A DNA stretch of 64,000 nt, from assembly GCA_036496265.1 (NCBI GenBank), contig DASXLL010000044.1, positions 1 through 64,000 on the forward strand, given 5' to 3'. Shown in pieces: positions 53,043 to 62,600 of the stretch (the stretch's first letter is position 1; each line of letters begins with the position of its first letter). A model generated the notes under the pieces. It was not told where the DNA came from, did not search any database, and saw nothing but the letters and a program-made list of their open reading frames with translations. The position numbers were made by a program, and so were the translations under genes. The stretch comes from CAYLLN01 sp036496265. GTDB lineage: Bacteria; Planctomycetota; Planctomycetia; Pirellulales; Pirellulaceae.

Positions 53043-54983
53043 TCACTCAACCGCGCCACGTTTCTTTAACAGCTCGATAATACGCTGCACGCATACATCC
53101 ACCGACAACTTGTCGGTTTCCAGAACCAAATCCGGATTAAGTGGCGGCTCATAGGGGCTGGTGACGCCGGGGAAGAGGGGCATTTCGCCGGAGTCGGCGA
53201 GCTTGTAGTGGCCGTCGGTGTCGCGTTGGCGGCAGACATCAATGGGAGCGGAGAGGTGGATGAGCAGGAAGCGGTCGGCGCCGATGGTGGCGGCGGCTTT
53301 TTGGCGGACGGCTTCTTCGGGGGCGACGAAGGCGGCGAGGACGATCAGGCCGGAGTCGTTGAAAAGCTTAGCAACTTCGGCGCTGCGGCGGAGGTTTTCG
53401 CTGCGCTCGAGAGCAGTGAAGCCGAGATCTTTGCTGATGCCGCGGCGCATGTTCTGGCCGTCGAGAACGACGACGGCGCGGCCTTGATCGAATAGTTTGC
53501 GCTCGACGGCGTAGGCCAGAGTCGTTTTGCCGCTGCCGGTGAGGCCGGTGAACAGGACGGTGACCGGCTTTTGGCCGAAGCGGGCCTGGCGGTCGTCGGT
53601 GGTGACGTTGCTGGCTTGGCCGTGCAGCGTGGCGGCAGCGGGGGCTTCGTCCCATTTGTCGTGCTGATCTTCGGCGGTCGTGCGATCGAGAATCATGCCG
53701 GCGGCGACGGTGCCGTTGGTCAGCCGGTCGATGACGATGAACGCGCCGGTGGCCCGGTTGCGGCGGTAGCCGTCGAAGCAGATCGGCTGACTGAGCGAGA
53801 CGGCGCAGCGGCCGATTTCGTTGAGCTTCAGCGTCGGGGCCTCGGCGCGGTGGAGCGTGTTGACGTCGATCTGGTAGCGCAGCGTGCTGATCGTACCGGG
53901 CGTGAGCTTCGTCGTCTGCTTGAACCAATACGATTTGCCGGGAACCATCGGCTCTTCCGACATCCAAACAATCGTGGCTTCGAATTTTTGCTCGACGCGC
54001 GGCAGGTTGCCGGGCCGGACGATCATATCGCCCCGGCTGATGTCTATTTCGTCTTCCAGCGTCAGCGTGACCGATTGCGGCGAAAAAGCTTCTTCGGGCT
54101 CGCCATCGAAAGTCACAATTGACTTAACACGGCTCGTCTTCCGCGACGGCAGAGCCATGATTTCGTCGCCGCGGCGAATGATGCCCGAGGCGAGCGTGCC
54201 GCTGAAGCCGCGGAAGTTGAGATTGGGCCGCAGCACATGCTGGACGGGGAAGCGGAGGTCTTCGAGATTGCGGTCGGAGCCGATATAGACCGTCTCCAGG
54301 AGGTGCATCAGTGTCGGGCCGTTGTACCACGGCATGCGAGGGCTTTGGCTGACGACATTGTCCCCCTTCAGGGCCGAGAGCGGCAGGAAATGCACGTCGG
54401 GCAGGTCGAGGCGGGCGGCGAAGGACTGATAGTCGGCGCGGATTTTGTCGTAGGTTTCCTGCGAATAATCGACGATGTCCATCTTGTTGATTGCCACGAC
54501 GACGTGCTTGATGCCGAGCAGCGAAACGATGAAGCTGTGGCGTTTGGTCTGAACGAGGACGCCATGGCGGGCATCGATGAGGATGATGGCGAGATCGGCG
54601 GTCGATGCGCCGGTGGCCATGTTGCGGGTATACTGCTCATGGCCCGGCGTGTCGGCAATGATGAACTTGCGTTTGTCGGTGGAAAAATAGCGGTAGGCGA
54701 CGTCGATCGTGATGCCTTGTTGGCGTTCGTCTTCGAGGCCGTCGGTGAAGAGGGCGAGGTCGATTTCGCCGGAGCCGGTGGTGCCGAATTTGGTGGAGTC
54801 TTTTTGTATCGCCGCAAGCTGATCTTCATAGATCATCTTCGCTTCATAAAACAACCGGCCAATCAGAGTCGATTTACCGTCATCGACGGAGCCGCAGGTG
54901 ATGAAGCGCAGGAGTTCCTTGCGCTCGTGCTGCGAGAGATATTGGTTAATGTCGGTGGCGATTAAAGCACTCTGGTGAGACAT
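53043..54983 (-). CDS. cysNC: Bifunctional sulfate adenylyltransferase subunit 1/APS kinase
   Basis: 646 residues. The N-terminal CysN GTPase has GSVDDGKST (31-39), DTPGHEQYTRN and NKMDIVDY, with beta-barrel domains to about residue 440. A CysC domain follows (about 465-646) with P-loop FTGLTGSGKTTLAYAVE and the conserved DGQNMRRGISKDLGFTALER and DLVLETDKLSVD. CysN drives APS formation by CysD through GTP hydrolysis; CysC phosphorylates APS to PAPS. It is the last gene of a minus-strand set led by cysD, but three small genes lie between them. Confidence 0.97.
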   Translation of the reverse strand: MSHQSALIATDINQYLSQHERKELLRFITCGSVDDGKSTLIGRLFYEAKMIYEDQLAAIQKDSTKFGTTGSGEIDLALFTDGLEDERQQGITIDVAYRYFSTDKRKFIIADTPGHEQYTRNMATGASTADLAIILIDARHGVLVQTKRHSFIVSLLGIKHVVVAINKMDIVDYSQETYDKIRADYQSFAARLDLPDVHFLPLSALKGDNVVSQSPRMPWYNGPTLMHLLETVYIGSDRNLEDLRFPVQHVLRPNLNFRGFSGTLASGIIRRGDEIMALPSRKTSRVKSIVTFDGEPEEAFSPQSVTLTLEDEIDISRGDMIVRPGNLPRVEQKFEATIVWMSEEPMVPGKSYWFKQTTKLTPGTISTLRYQIDVNTLHRAEAPTLKLNEIGRCAVSLSQPICFDGYRRNRATGAFIVIDRLTNGTVAAGMILDRTTAEDQHDKWDEAPAAATLHGQASNVTTDDRQARFGQKPVTVLFTGLTGSGKTTLAYAVERKLFDQGRAVVVLDGQNMRRGISKDLGFTALERSENLRRSAEVAKLFNDSGLIVLAAFVAPEEAVRQKAAATIGADRFLLIHLSAPIDVCRQRDTDGHYKLADSGEMPLFPGVTSPYEPPLNPDLVLETDKLSVDVCVQRIIELLKKRGAVE

Positions 54984-54993
54984 CCGCTGTCCT

Positions 54994-55081
54994 TAGCCGC
55001 GAAGCGGCGACGGAATAAAGCCTGGGGCTTCAGCCCCAGACAATGATTAAAAACAAAAACCATTTAGCCGCTCCGCGGCTA
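54994..55081. repeat. Triple-hairpin repeat between cysNC and a small gene
   Basis: Hairpins GCCGC-GAA-GCGGC (54996-55008), CTGGGGCT-TC-AGCCCCAG (55022-55039) and TAGCCGC-TCC-GCGGCTA (55065-55081). The outer two share the GCCGC arms. The last one covers the TAG stop of the small gene ending at 55079. It is of the dispersed intergenic type. Confidence 0.8.
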
Positions 55082-55339
55082 TGACTGAACCGCAGGCTGG
55101 TGAACGATTTGTTCGGCCTCGATTTCAACCGTGGCAGCGCTGAGACCAGCCGCATTGACCTCGCCAATCGCGGAGCGGATGGCCGTTTCCAATGATTCGG
55201 CCTCGCGGGTAACGTCAATGCGAGTGATTCCGCCGGACGTGCTAACGGTTCCATCGGCCAGACCGGCGTCATACAACGCATTGACTTGCTCGTCCGTTTC
55301 TGCGGGAGCGGTCAGAACGAGTGTGAATTCATGGCTCAT
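55079..55339 (-). CDS. Small protein of unknown function within the cys gene set (third of three)
   Basis: 86 residues: MSHEFTLVLTAPAETDEQVN, then LYDAGLADGTVSTSGGITRI and DVTREAESLETAIRSAIGEV. A short beta-strand/helix pattern like small conserved proteins sometimes annotated near toxin-antitoxin loci. No catalytic motif, signal or membrane helix. It starts 21 bp after the preceding small gene, and its stop codon is inside a hairpin repeat before cysNC. Real coding is supported by spacing and codon use; function unknown. Confidence 0.6.
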   Translation of the reverse strand: MSHEFTLVLTAPAETDEQVNALYDAGLADGTVSTSGGITRIDVTREAESLETAIRSAIGEVNAAGLSAATVEIEAEQIVHQPAVQS

Positions 55340-55360
55340 CTCCTTATGCCTCCTTGCATA

Positions 55361-55801
55361 CTAGTGAGCGGCCGCGTGAAGAAGTTCGGAGACTGTCTCC
55401 AGTTCGGAACTCTCGTCGGCATGCATTTCAGTCAGGCCTGTTGATGTGATGGGAGTGCCGGCCGCAAGCAACTCTTCCGTCAGAACGTTCAAGCGGTAGA
55501 TTCGCATCCGAGCCGGACGATCAGCCCCCTGACAGGGAAAATGGCCGTAGATCGTAACCACCACAGATACGTATTTCGCTGCACTTGACCCCGCAGCCAG
55601 GCGGCTCAACACGTGAAGTGCGTCCTCGCGTCCGAGTTCCAGCAAGTCAGCAGCCGCTTTCTCCGCCATCGCTATGTCATAATGGCAATTTACAAGCAGA
55701 TGCAGACCTGGATAGGGCGAGTGAGCAGGGGCAGGAACCGGCGTCGCGTCGAGGGCAACGATCCGCTTGTGATCAACAAGATCATCCAATCGAATATCCA
55801 T
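55361..55801 (-). CDS. Unrecognised protein within the cys gene set (second of three)
   Basis: 146 residues. MDIRLDDLVDHKRIVALDAT, then HSPYPGLHLLVNCHYDIAMA, DLLELGREDALHVLSRL and VVVTIYGHFPCQGADRPARM. Mixed alpha/beta, soluble, two cysteines (Cys59 and one in PCQ). No known family recognised. It starts 27 bp after the first small gene and ends 21 bp before the third, so the three look like a unit. Confidence 0.6.
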   Translation of the reverse strand: MDIRLDDLVDHKRIVALDATPVPAPAHSPYPGLHLLVNCHYDIAMAEKAAADLLELGREDALHVLSRLAAGSSAAKYVSVVVTIYGHFPCQGADRPARMRIYRLNVLTEELLAAGTPITSTGLTEMHADESSELETVSELLHAAAH

Positions 55802-55828
55802 GCTACGTCCTTCCCCTTGCTAAAGGCG

Positions 55829-56173
55829 TCAATCAACGTCGATGGTGTATTTTACCACGACCGGCACATCGAGGGTGAATTCGTCCAAGTTAAAAAAGCG
55901 CGACCCAGGCCAATTCCGGAACGCTGTTGGTGGCAGGCTGCTTACCCGCATAACCTTTGCTCCACCAAGCTGGCCGGCGGAAGCGAGACCGCCGATCGCG
56001 GCTTGGATTTGAGGAACTGTCATGTCACGAATGTCGCCATAGCGAAACCAGTATGATCGCGGTCCTGTCGAGGGATCGATTTGAACTCGATGACTACGTC
56101 CGAAATTAACCAACTCATCATCCGCGACATGAATTGCTGAAATCGCGACGGCGTCTTGGATCATGCGCGACAT
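55829..56173 (-). CDS. Unrecognised protein within the cys gene set (first of three)
   Basis: 114 residues. MSRMIQDAVAISAIHVADDE, then LVNFGRSHRVQIDPSTGPRS, RYGDIRDMTVPQIQAAIGGL and NLDEFTLDVPVVVKYTIDVD. A beta-rich, soluble protein with no recognised domain or motif. It begins 25 bp after the cysD stop, on the same strand, which suggests transcription from the cysD promoter. Its role in sulfate assimilation, if any, is unknown. Confidence 0.6.
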   Translation of the reverse strand: MSRMIQDAVAISAIHVADDELVNFGRSHRVQIDPSTGPRSYWFRYGDIRDMTVPQIQAAIGGLASAGQLGGAKVMRVSSLPPTAFRNWPGSRFFNLDEFTLDVPVVVKYTIDVD

Positions 56174-56198
56174 AGAAACGCTAGGCAGTCATCGTTGC

Positions 56199-57110
56199 TC
56201 AGAAGTACCCCTCCCGCTTTTTCTTCTCCATCGAGCCGGATTGATCGTGGTCGATCAGACGACCTTGGCGTTCGGAGGAGTTGGTGAGGAGCATTTCTTG
56301 AATGATTTCAGGCAATGTTGTCGCGTTGGAATCAACAGCGCCGGACAACGGGTAACAACCTAACGTGCGAAACCTCACCCGCCGCATCTCCGGCTTCTCA
56401 CCCGCATTTAGCGGCAGCCGATCGTCATCGACCATGATCATCATGCCGTTGCGCCAGACGACGGGGCGTTCTTTGGCGAAATAAAGCGGGACGATGGGGA
56501 TTTTTTCGAGGTGGATGTATTGCCAGACGTCGAGCTCCGTCCAGTTGGAGAGCGGAAACACGCGAATGCTTTCGCCTTTGTGGACCTTGGTGTTGTAGAG
56601 GTTCCACAACTCGGGCCGCTGGTTCTTGGGATCCCAGCGGTGGTGCTGGTCGCGGAACGAGAAGACGCGTTCCTTGGCGCGGGATTTTTCTTCGTCGCGG
56701 CGGGCGCCGCCGAATGCAGCGTCGAATTGGTATTTGTTGAGGGCTTGCTTGAGGCCCTCGGTTTTCATCACGTCGGTGTGGACTTTGCTGCCGTGCGTGA
56801 TCGGGTTGATGCCTTTGGCCCGGCCCTCTTCGTTCACATGCACGATCAGCTTCAGGCCCAGCTCTTTGGCGACGTAGTTGTCGCGCAGCTCATACATTTC
56901 GCGGAATTTCCACGTCGTATCGACGTGCATCAGCGGGAACGGAGGTTTGCCGGGGTAAAACGCCTTCTCTGCCAGCCGGACCATGACCGACGAGTCCTTG
57001 CCGATCGAATAGAGCATGACTGGATTTTCGAACTCGGCGACCACTTCGCGGATGATGTGGATGCTCTCGGCTTCGAGCTGCTTGAGGTGGGTGAGGGAGT
57101 AGCCGGCCAT
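56199..57110 (-). CDS. cysD: Sulfate adenylyltransferase subunit 2
   Basis: 303 residues. CysD makes APS from ATP and sulfate. The PP-loop SIGKDSS (35-41) binds the ATP pyrophosphate; further family motifs are PFPLMHVDTTWKFREMYELR, FGGARRDEEKSRAKER and PLSNWTELDVWQYIHLE, then RFRTLGCYPLSGAV. It acts as a complex with CysN. First gene of the minus-strand set; the cysNC gene follows 1.2 kb later after three small genes. The C-terminal KKREGYF is typical. Confidence 0.97.
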   Translation of the reverse strand: MAGYSLTHLKQLEAESIHIIREVVAEFENPVMLYSIGKDSSVMVRLAEKAFYPGKPPFPLMHVDTTWKFREMYELRDNYVAKELGLKLIVHVNEEGRAKGINPITHGSKVHTDVMKTEGLKQALNKYQFDAAFGGARRDEEKSRAKERVFSFRDQHHRWDPKNQRPELWNLYNTKVHKGESIRVFPLSNWTELDVWQYIHLEKIPIVPLYFAKERPVVWRNGMMIMVDDDRLPLNAGEKPEMRRVRFRTLGCYPLSGAVDSNATTLPEIIQEMLLTNSSERQGRLIDHDQSGSMEKKKREGYF

Positions 57111-57273
57111 GCGGAAGGATTCAGGGTTCAGAGGGCTGGGTTGAGGAATGCTTTGCGACGGAATTGTATGGCCGCGTTGAACTTACGTCCGCAGTATAGA
57201 GGACTGGGGCAAAACCGCTCAATGCCGTTCGGCGAGCGGTAGCAGTCGTACTAAGCAACGTCCAGATAACGAC

Positions 57274-57711
57274 TTAGCGAAAATGAATACGGCAGGCGTC
57301 GCCGTCGCATTCGTGGGTTTTGCCCATAATCGCATAGCGGCGGCGAGCAACTTGTCGATAGGCCCACCGCCAGAGCGGCAGCGAGAAGGGGATGTACATG
57401 AGCGGCGCGAGCAGATAAAGCCTTGGCAGTTGAGTAGTTAGATAGCGGAATGCCTCCGCGCCCCGGTGGAATTTGCCATGGCGATCGACGAGGTACATTT
57501 CCTGCATGAGCTGGTCGTGAGTCAGCTGGGGAAAACGTTCGCGCACCGCTGGGTCGTGAAGGGAAAGGAAGGCCAGCTTGTGGGTTTTGGCGTCCCAGCG
57601 GGCGAGCTTCTGGACACTGGCTGTGCAGAATTTGCAGTGGCCGTCATAGATGACGACGCCGGCTGAGGGGTTTTCGGCGGGGGAAGGCAGGTGGACCGCT
57701 GGCGAGCTCAT
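57274..57711 (-). CDS. DCC-family thiol-disulfide oxidoreductase-like protein
   Basis: 145 residues from ATG 57711; a longer ORF to 57849 is rejected because it would run into the promoter region of the divergent gene. VVIYDGHCKFCTASVQKLAR holds the DxxCxxC signature of the DCC family with a CxxC redox pair. Then YLVDRHGKFHRGAEAFRYLT, LPRLYLLAPLMYIPF and a C-terminal Cys/His tail HECDGDACRIHF. Function in the family is presumed disulfide exchange. A short hydrophobic segment near 105-120 suggests membrane association. Confidence 0.88.
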   Translation of the reverse strand: MSSPAVHLPSPAENPSAGVVIYDGHCKFCTASVQKLARWDAKTHKLAFLSLHDPAVRERFPQLTHDQLMQEMYLVDRHGKFHRGAEAFRYLTTQLPRLYLLAPLMYIPFSLPLWRWAYRQVARRRYAIMGKTHECDGDACRIHFR

Positions 57712-57835
57712 AAGGAATGAACCGTTGGCAAGTTGGTTGGGCAACGGCCTATAATGCGGTGGAAGCGGCGAATTCTTTGGTGACAGCACGCGGAGTGTGC
57801 CTGCTACACTGTGCCTACTGCGAAAGGAACTGGCA

Positions 57836-59497
57836 ATGGAAGAAATCAAACGCCAGGTGAATCGGGCTCAACAGCGGCTGGTGCTGGAGCAGTTTTGGCG
57901 GGTCTTTGGCTGGTCGCTGTTTAGCGCGCTCGTGGTCGCGGCAATCGGACTTGCAATTCCGCGAATTTGGGTTTTGAGTATCGAGCAGCGCGCTTGGGAT
58001 TGGGGTTGGGTCGGCGGCAGCATCGCCCTCGGGCTCGCCCTGGCCGGCACTTGGACCTACCTCATCCGCCGCAGCAAGCTGGATGCGGCGATTGAATTGG
58101 ATCGGCGGTATGGACTGAAGGAGCGCGTGTCGAGCACGCTGGCACTTTCGCAAGACGAGCTAAAGAGCGATGTGGGGCAGGCGCTGATGACTGACGCGAT
58201 TCGTCGCGTCGAGCGGATCGATGTTCGCGAGCAATTTCGCGTGTCGCCGACGTGGCGGCTGCTGTTGCCGCTGGCACCGGCGATTGCGATTGCCGTATTG
58301 GTGCTGATGCCGACGGCCGCGACAAAAGAAGCGCAGGCCAAGTCGGAGACTGAGCCGGAAATCAAGAAGCAAATCAAGACGGCGACGATGAAGCTGCAGG
58401 AGCGGCTCAAGGAGAGTCAGAAAAAGGCCGAGGAGCAGGGCCTGCAAGAGACGGATGTGCTGAAAGAGGTCAATAAGGAGCTGGAGAAGCTCGCCGGCAA
58501 AGACACGACGGATCGCAAAGACGCGCTAATCAAGATCAATGACCTGGCGAAGGAAATCGAGAAGCGGAAGAACGATTTGGGCGGCGCGGAGAAGATGCGG
58601 AAGGAACTGGATAAGCTGAAGGACATTGCCAAGGGGCCAGCCGACAAGATGGCCGAGGCGCTCAAGCAAGGCGACTTCGGCAAGGCTCAGGAAGAGATGA
58701 AAAAGATGACGCAGGAGCTGAAAGACGGCTCCTTGAGCAAGGAAGACGCCGAAAAGCTTGCCAAGCAGCTCGAGGAGATGAAGGAGAAGCTGCAGCAAGC
58801 GGTGCAGGACCAGAAAGAAGCCCGGGAGCAAATGCAGCGGCAGATCGAGCAGAAGCTGGCGGAAGGAAACGTGGCCGAGGCGGCGAAAATGCAGCAGCAA
58901 CTCGACCAGATGAACCAAAACGCCGAGCAGCAGAATCAATTGATGGAACAACTCGCGCAAAGGCTCGGCCAGGCGAGCCAGGCAATCAAAGAGGGCGACA
59001 CGAAACAAGCCGCCGAGCAGCTCGACAAGCTGGCCTCGGATCTCGAGAAGGTGCAAAAGCAGCTAGATGAAGCTGAAAACTTGCAGGAAGTGCTCGACCA
59101 GCTCGCGGACGCGAAAGATGCGATGACCTGCCCCAATTGCCAGGGCGAAGGCTGTGCTCAATGTCAGACGAGCGGCAAGGGCGACGGCAAATCGGATAAG
59201 TCAGGTCAAAACCAGAACGCCCGCAACAAAGGGCGAGGCTCCGGTCAGCGCGAGGAATCAGAAACGGACAAGGGCTTTTACGACACGCGGGTCGCGGCTG
59301 AAGCGAAGAAAGGACTAAGCGTTCGCATCGGCGATGCCAGTGGGCCCAACAAGACCGGCAAATCGCAAGAGGCGATCAAGGAAGAGATTCGCGCTTCGCT
59401 GGCGAAGGAGCCCGACGCACTGGAAGACGTGACGCTCCCGCGCGATCAGCGGGAGAATGCCAAGCAGTATTTTGAACGGCTGAGAAAGGGCGAATAG
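57836..59497 (+). CDS. Membrane-anchored coiled-coil protein (unknown function)
   Basis: 553 residues from ATG 57836, with AAAGGA 7 nt upstream. Membrane helices at about 22-42 and 56-76, then a cytoplasmic-like helical domain (SKLDAAIELDRRYGLKERVS), a third hydrophobic segment at about 140-155, and a very long Lys/Glu/Gln-rich coiled coil (about 170-430). A small zinc-knuckle-like CPNCQGEGCAQCQ (CxxC-x4-CxxC) follows near residue 435, as in DnaJ-type zinc repeats but single. The C-terminal part is unassigned (TLPRDQRENAKQYFERLRKG). Plan resembles planctomycete DUF4175-like proteins. Function unknown. Confidence 0.8.
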   Translation: MEEIKRQVNRAQQRLVLEQFWRVFGWSLFSALVVAAIGLAIPRIWVLSIEQRAWDWGWVGGSIALGLALAGTWTYLIRRSKLDAAIELDRRYGLKERVSSTLALSQDELKSDVGQALMTDAIRRVERIDVREQFRVSPTWRLLLPLAPAIAIAVLVLMPTAATKEAQAKSETEPEIKKQIKTATMKLQERLKESQKKAEEQGLQETDVLKEVNKELEKLAGKDTTDRKDALIKINDLAKEIEKRKNDLGGAEKMRKELDKLKDIAKGPADKMAEALKQGDFGKAQEEMKKMTQELKDGSLSKEDAEKLAKQLEEMKEKLQQAVQDQKEAREQMQRQIEQKLAEGNVAEAAKMQQQLDQMNQNAEQQNQLMEQLAQRLGQASQAIKEGDTKQAAEQLDKLASDLEKVQKQLDEAENLQEVLDQLADAKDAMTCPNCQGEGCAQCQTSGKGDGKSDKSGQNQNARNKGRGSGQREESETDKGFYDTRVAAEAKKGLSVRIGDASGPNKTGKSQEAIKEEIRASLAKEPDALEDVTLPRDQRENAKQYFERLRKGE

Positions 59498-59504
59498 GCC
59501 GTGG

Positions 59505-59584
59505 GGCAGGCATCCTGCCTGCCGTGAAATGCTGGGCAGGCTGGAAGCCTATCCCACGATTTCCGGGACCAAGTTTGGTCCCGG
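59505..59584. repeat. Two-hairpin dispersed element, copy B
   Basis: GGCAGGCA-TCC-TGCCTGCC (59505-59523) and CCGGGACCA-AGTT-TGGTCCCGG (59563-59584), the same arms as copy A at 34882-34929, but with a 39-base spacer instead of 7. It lies between two convergent genes and could serve as a transcript end for both. Confidence 0.85.
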
Positions 59585-59612
59585 CTGTTGGTGTTTACCC
59601 GGTTGGTTTCAG

Positions 59613-62600
59613 CTAGTTGCCAAGCTGAGCCATGAGTTGATCGACGGCGTCTTGGTAATTGTTGACGCCGTTGTCGGTGAGGCTGTTGAAGGCCTCGCCA
59701 TCGGCTCCGAGCAGCGACAGCAACGCCAGATCCGTTGCTTCCGGTTCACCGGGTGCCTTAACGTGGATCGTAGCGGTCGCTTGATTGCTAGTAGCAACAC
59801 CGTCCGTCAGGGTGTAACTGAAACTGTCGTCGCCAGCGAAACCGGCCTGGGGAGTATAGGTGAACGAGCCATCATCGCTCATCGTCAGCAGGCCGTGCCC
59901 CGTTGTGTTCACAATGTGGACAGTCAGCGGCCGTGAGTCGGGACTATTGTCGTTGGCCTGTACCCCTGTGGCGGCAGTCGTGTCGAGCTCGACGTCTTGG
60001 TCGGTTGTGAACGCATCGTCAGTGGCCACCGGGATCCCATGGACGACGATGATGACGGTCGTTTCGTTACCCGGATCGGCGTCCTTGGGCCGGTAGGTGA
60101 AGCTGTCGCTGCCATGGAAGCCGGCTGCGGGTTGATAAATGAATGTTCCGTCGGACGAGAACGTGACCGTGCCGCCGTTGACGGGATCGCTGAGCTTTTC
60201 GGCGGTCTTGGCGTCGCCTTCGACGTCCGTGTCGTTGTTCAACACGCTGTTGGCCGCGGTAACCGTGAGCGTACTATCCTGCGCGACGTCGTAGGCGTCG
60301 GCTACGCCGTGCGGGGCATCGTTGACCGGTGTGATGTGGATCGTGAAGCTTTCGGTCAAGTTATCGACACCGCCATTAGCCGTGCCACCGTCGTCCTTGA
60401 CGATCCACGAGAAATCGCCGGAGCTATTGGCGTCCGGGACGGTTTTGTAGGTGAGTGCTTTGAGCTCGGCGAGCGTTAAGGTGTCTCCGGAGTGGACTGC
60501 GGTCGTACCGTCGGACTGAAAGACGTTGACGAGTGGCGGAATCGATTGGATCACATACGTGAGCGTTTGCGACGAAGCTTCGTCGGCGCCGCCGCCTGGG
60601 CCGTAATCCAGGCTGTCCAGGCCGAGCGGCGTAGCGGTCGCGTCGAATTCGTCTTCCGAGACGGTGATGTCGTTTGCCGTGCCATTGGTGCGCTGGGGCG
60701 CGTCGTTAATGGCGTTGATGGTGATGGACAGCGACTGATCGAGCGTATCGACGCCGCCGCCAGTTGTGCCGCCGTCGTCTTTGACCGTCCACGTGAGATG
60801 ACCGGCGCCGTTCGCGTCGGCCACGGTCGTATACTTCAGACCCTGCAAATCGGCGAGCGTCAGCGTTGCGTTCGCGGCTACGGCGGTCGTGCCGTCGGCC
60901 TTGAAGACATTGATGAATGAGGGAATGGAAGTGATCTCGTAAGTCAGAGTCTCCTGCGACTCGTCGGCGCCGCCGCCGGGTCCATAAGCCAGGCCCGTGA
61001 GGCCGAGGGAGGCGGGGGTCGTCGCCACGCTGTCTTCATCGGCGGTGATGCTGGTCGGGGCGGTGGAGGTGAGCACTGGGGCATCATTGACGGCATTGAC
61101 GACGACGGAAAGCGTTTCCGCCAGCGTGTCGATGCCGCCATTGGCGGTGCCGCCGCTGTCCTTGATGCTCCAAACCAGGTTGCCGGTGCCGACGGCATTG
61201 GCGACAGTTTCGTACTTGAGGCCTTGCAGGTCGGCGAGGGTTAGCGTGGTGCTGGTGGTGACCGGCGTCGTGCCATCGGCTTTGAACAAAGTGATCGTGG
61301 AAGGAATCGACGTGACGAGGTAGTTCAGCGATTGCGTGGCTTCGTCGCTGCCGCCGCCGGGGCCGTAGTCGAGGCCTGACAGGCCGAGCGTCACGGCGGT
61401 GCTGTTGGCGCTATCTTCGGCCACGTTGACAGTCGAGAAAGTGCCGGCGGTCCGCGCGGGAACATCGTTGACCGCATTGATGGCCACCGCGATGGTCTCA
61501 GTCAACGTATCGTTGCCGCCATTGGCGACGCCGCCACTATCCTGCACCGTCCAAGCTAGCGTTCCGGCGCCATTGGCATTGGCGATGGTCTTGTACGTGA
61601 GGCCTTGCAGCTCGGAGAGCGTGAGCGTTGTGTTGGCGTCGACGGCGGTCGTGCCGTCGGCCTTGAAGACGTTGATGAAGGCGGGGATGGTGATGACTTT
61701 GTAGGTCAGCGTTTGGCCGGATTCGTCGCCGGCGCCGCCGGGACCGTACGTGACGCCCGTCAGACCCAGCGAGACGGCGTTCGCGTTGGCGCTGTCCTCA
61801 TTGACATTGATCGGAACCGGGTTGCCGGCCGTGCGGGCGGGCGGATCGTTGACGCCAACGGTGATGACCTGATTTTCGGTCAGGGTATCGACGCCGCCAT
61901 TGGCAGTGCCGCCGTTGTCTTGCACGGTCCAAGTGTAAACACCCGCGCCGACCTGGCCGGCGATCGTCTTGTAAGTCAAACCTTGGAGCTGAGTAAGCGA
62001 AAGCGTCTCATTGACAGTGACCGGCGTCGTGCCGTCGGCCAAAAAGAGCGGCGCGAACGAGGGAATGTTCGTGATTTTGAAGGTCAGCGTCTGGCCGGCT
62101 TCGTCGGCGCCGCCGCCGGGGCCGTAGGTCAGGTTGGAGAGCAGCAGCGGTACAGCCGTCGTGTTGGCGGCGTCAGCTGGGACGCGGAAATCGGGAATCG
62201 TGCCGGCCGTCCGCACCGGTTTATCGTTGACGGCCGAGATGTTGACGGAAATCGATTGAGTCAGCGTGTCGGTGCCACTATTGGTGGTGCCGCCGTTGTC
62301 TTTGACGGTGAAGGTGATGTTGCCTGTACCAGTGGCGTTGGCAACGGTCTTGTAGGTGAGACCTTGCAGCTCGGCCAAGGTCAGCGTGTCGTTGGCGTTG
62401 ACGGCGGTCGTGCCATCGGCCTTGAACAGGGCGACCATCGCCGGAATGGCGGTGATCTTGTAAGTCAGCGTTTGGGCCGCTTCTTCGTTGCCGCCGCCGG
62501 GGCCGTAGTTCACGCCGGACAAGCCGAGCGCGACCGCCGTGGTGTTCGAGGCATCTTCGCTCACGCTCAGGCTGGGGAGCGCGCCGGCGGTTAAAACGGG

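Noticed and set aside
54237..54965. 242-codon plus-strand frame opposite cysNC
   Set aside because: Antisense shadow of the GTPase domain; no ribosome-binding site or recognisable motif.
56080..56100. ATTTGAACTCGATGACTACG string resembling a tRNA T-arm
   Set aside because: No acceptor or anticodon stem could be formed around it, and it lies within a coding frame.
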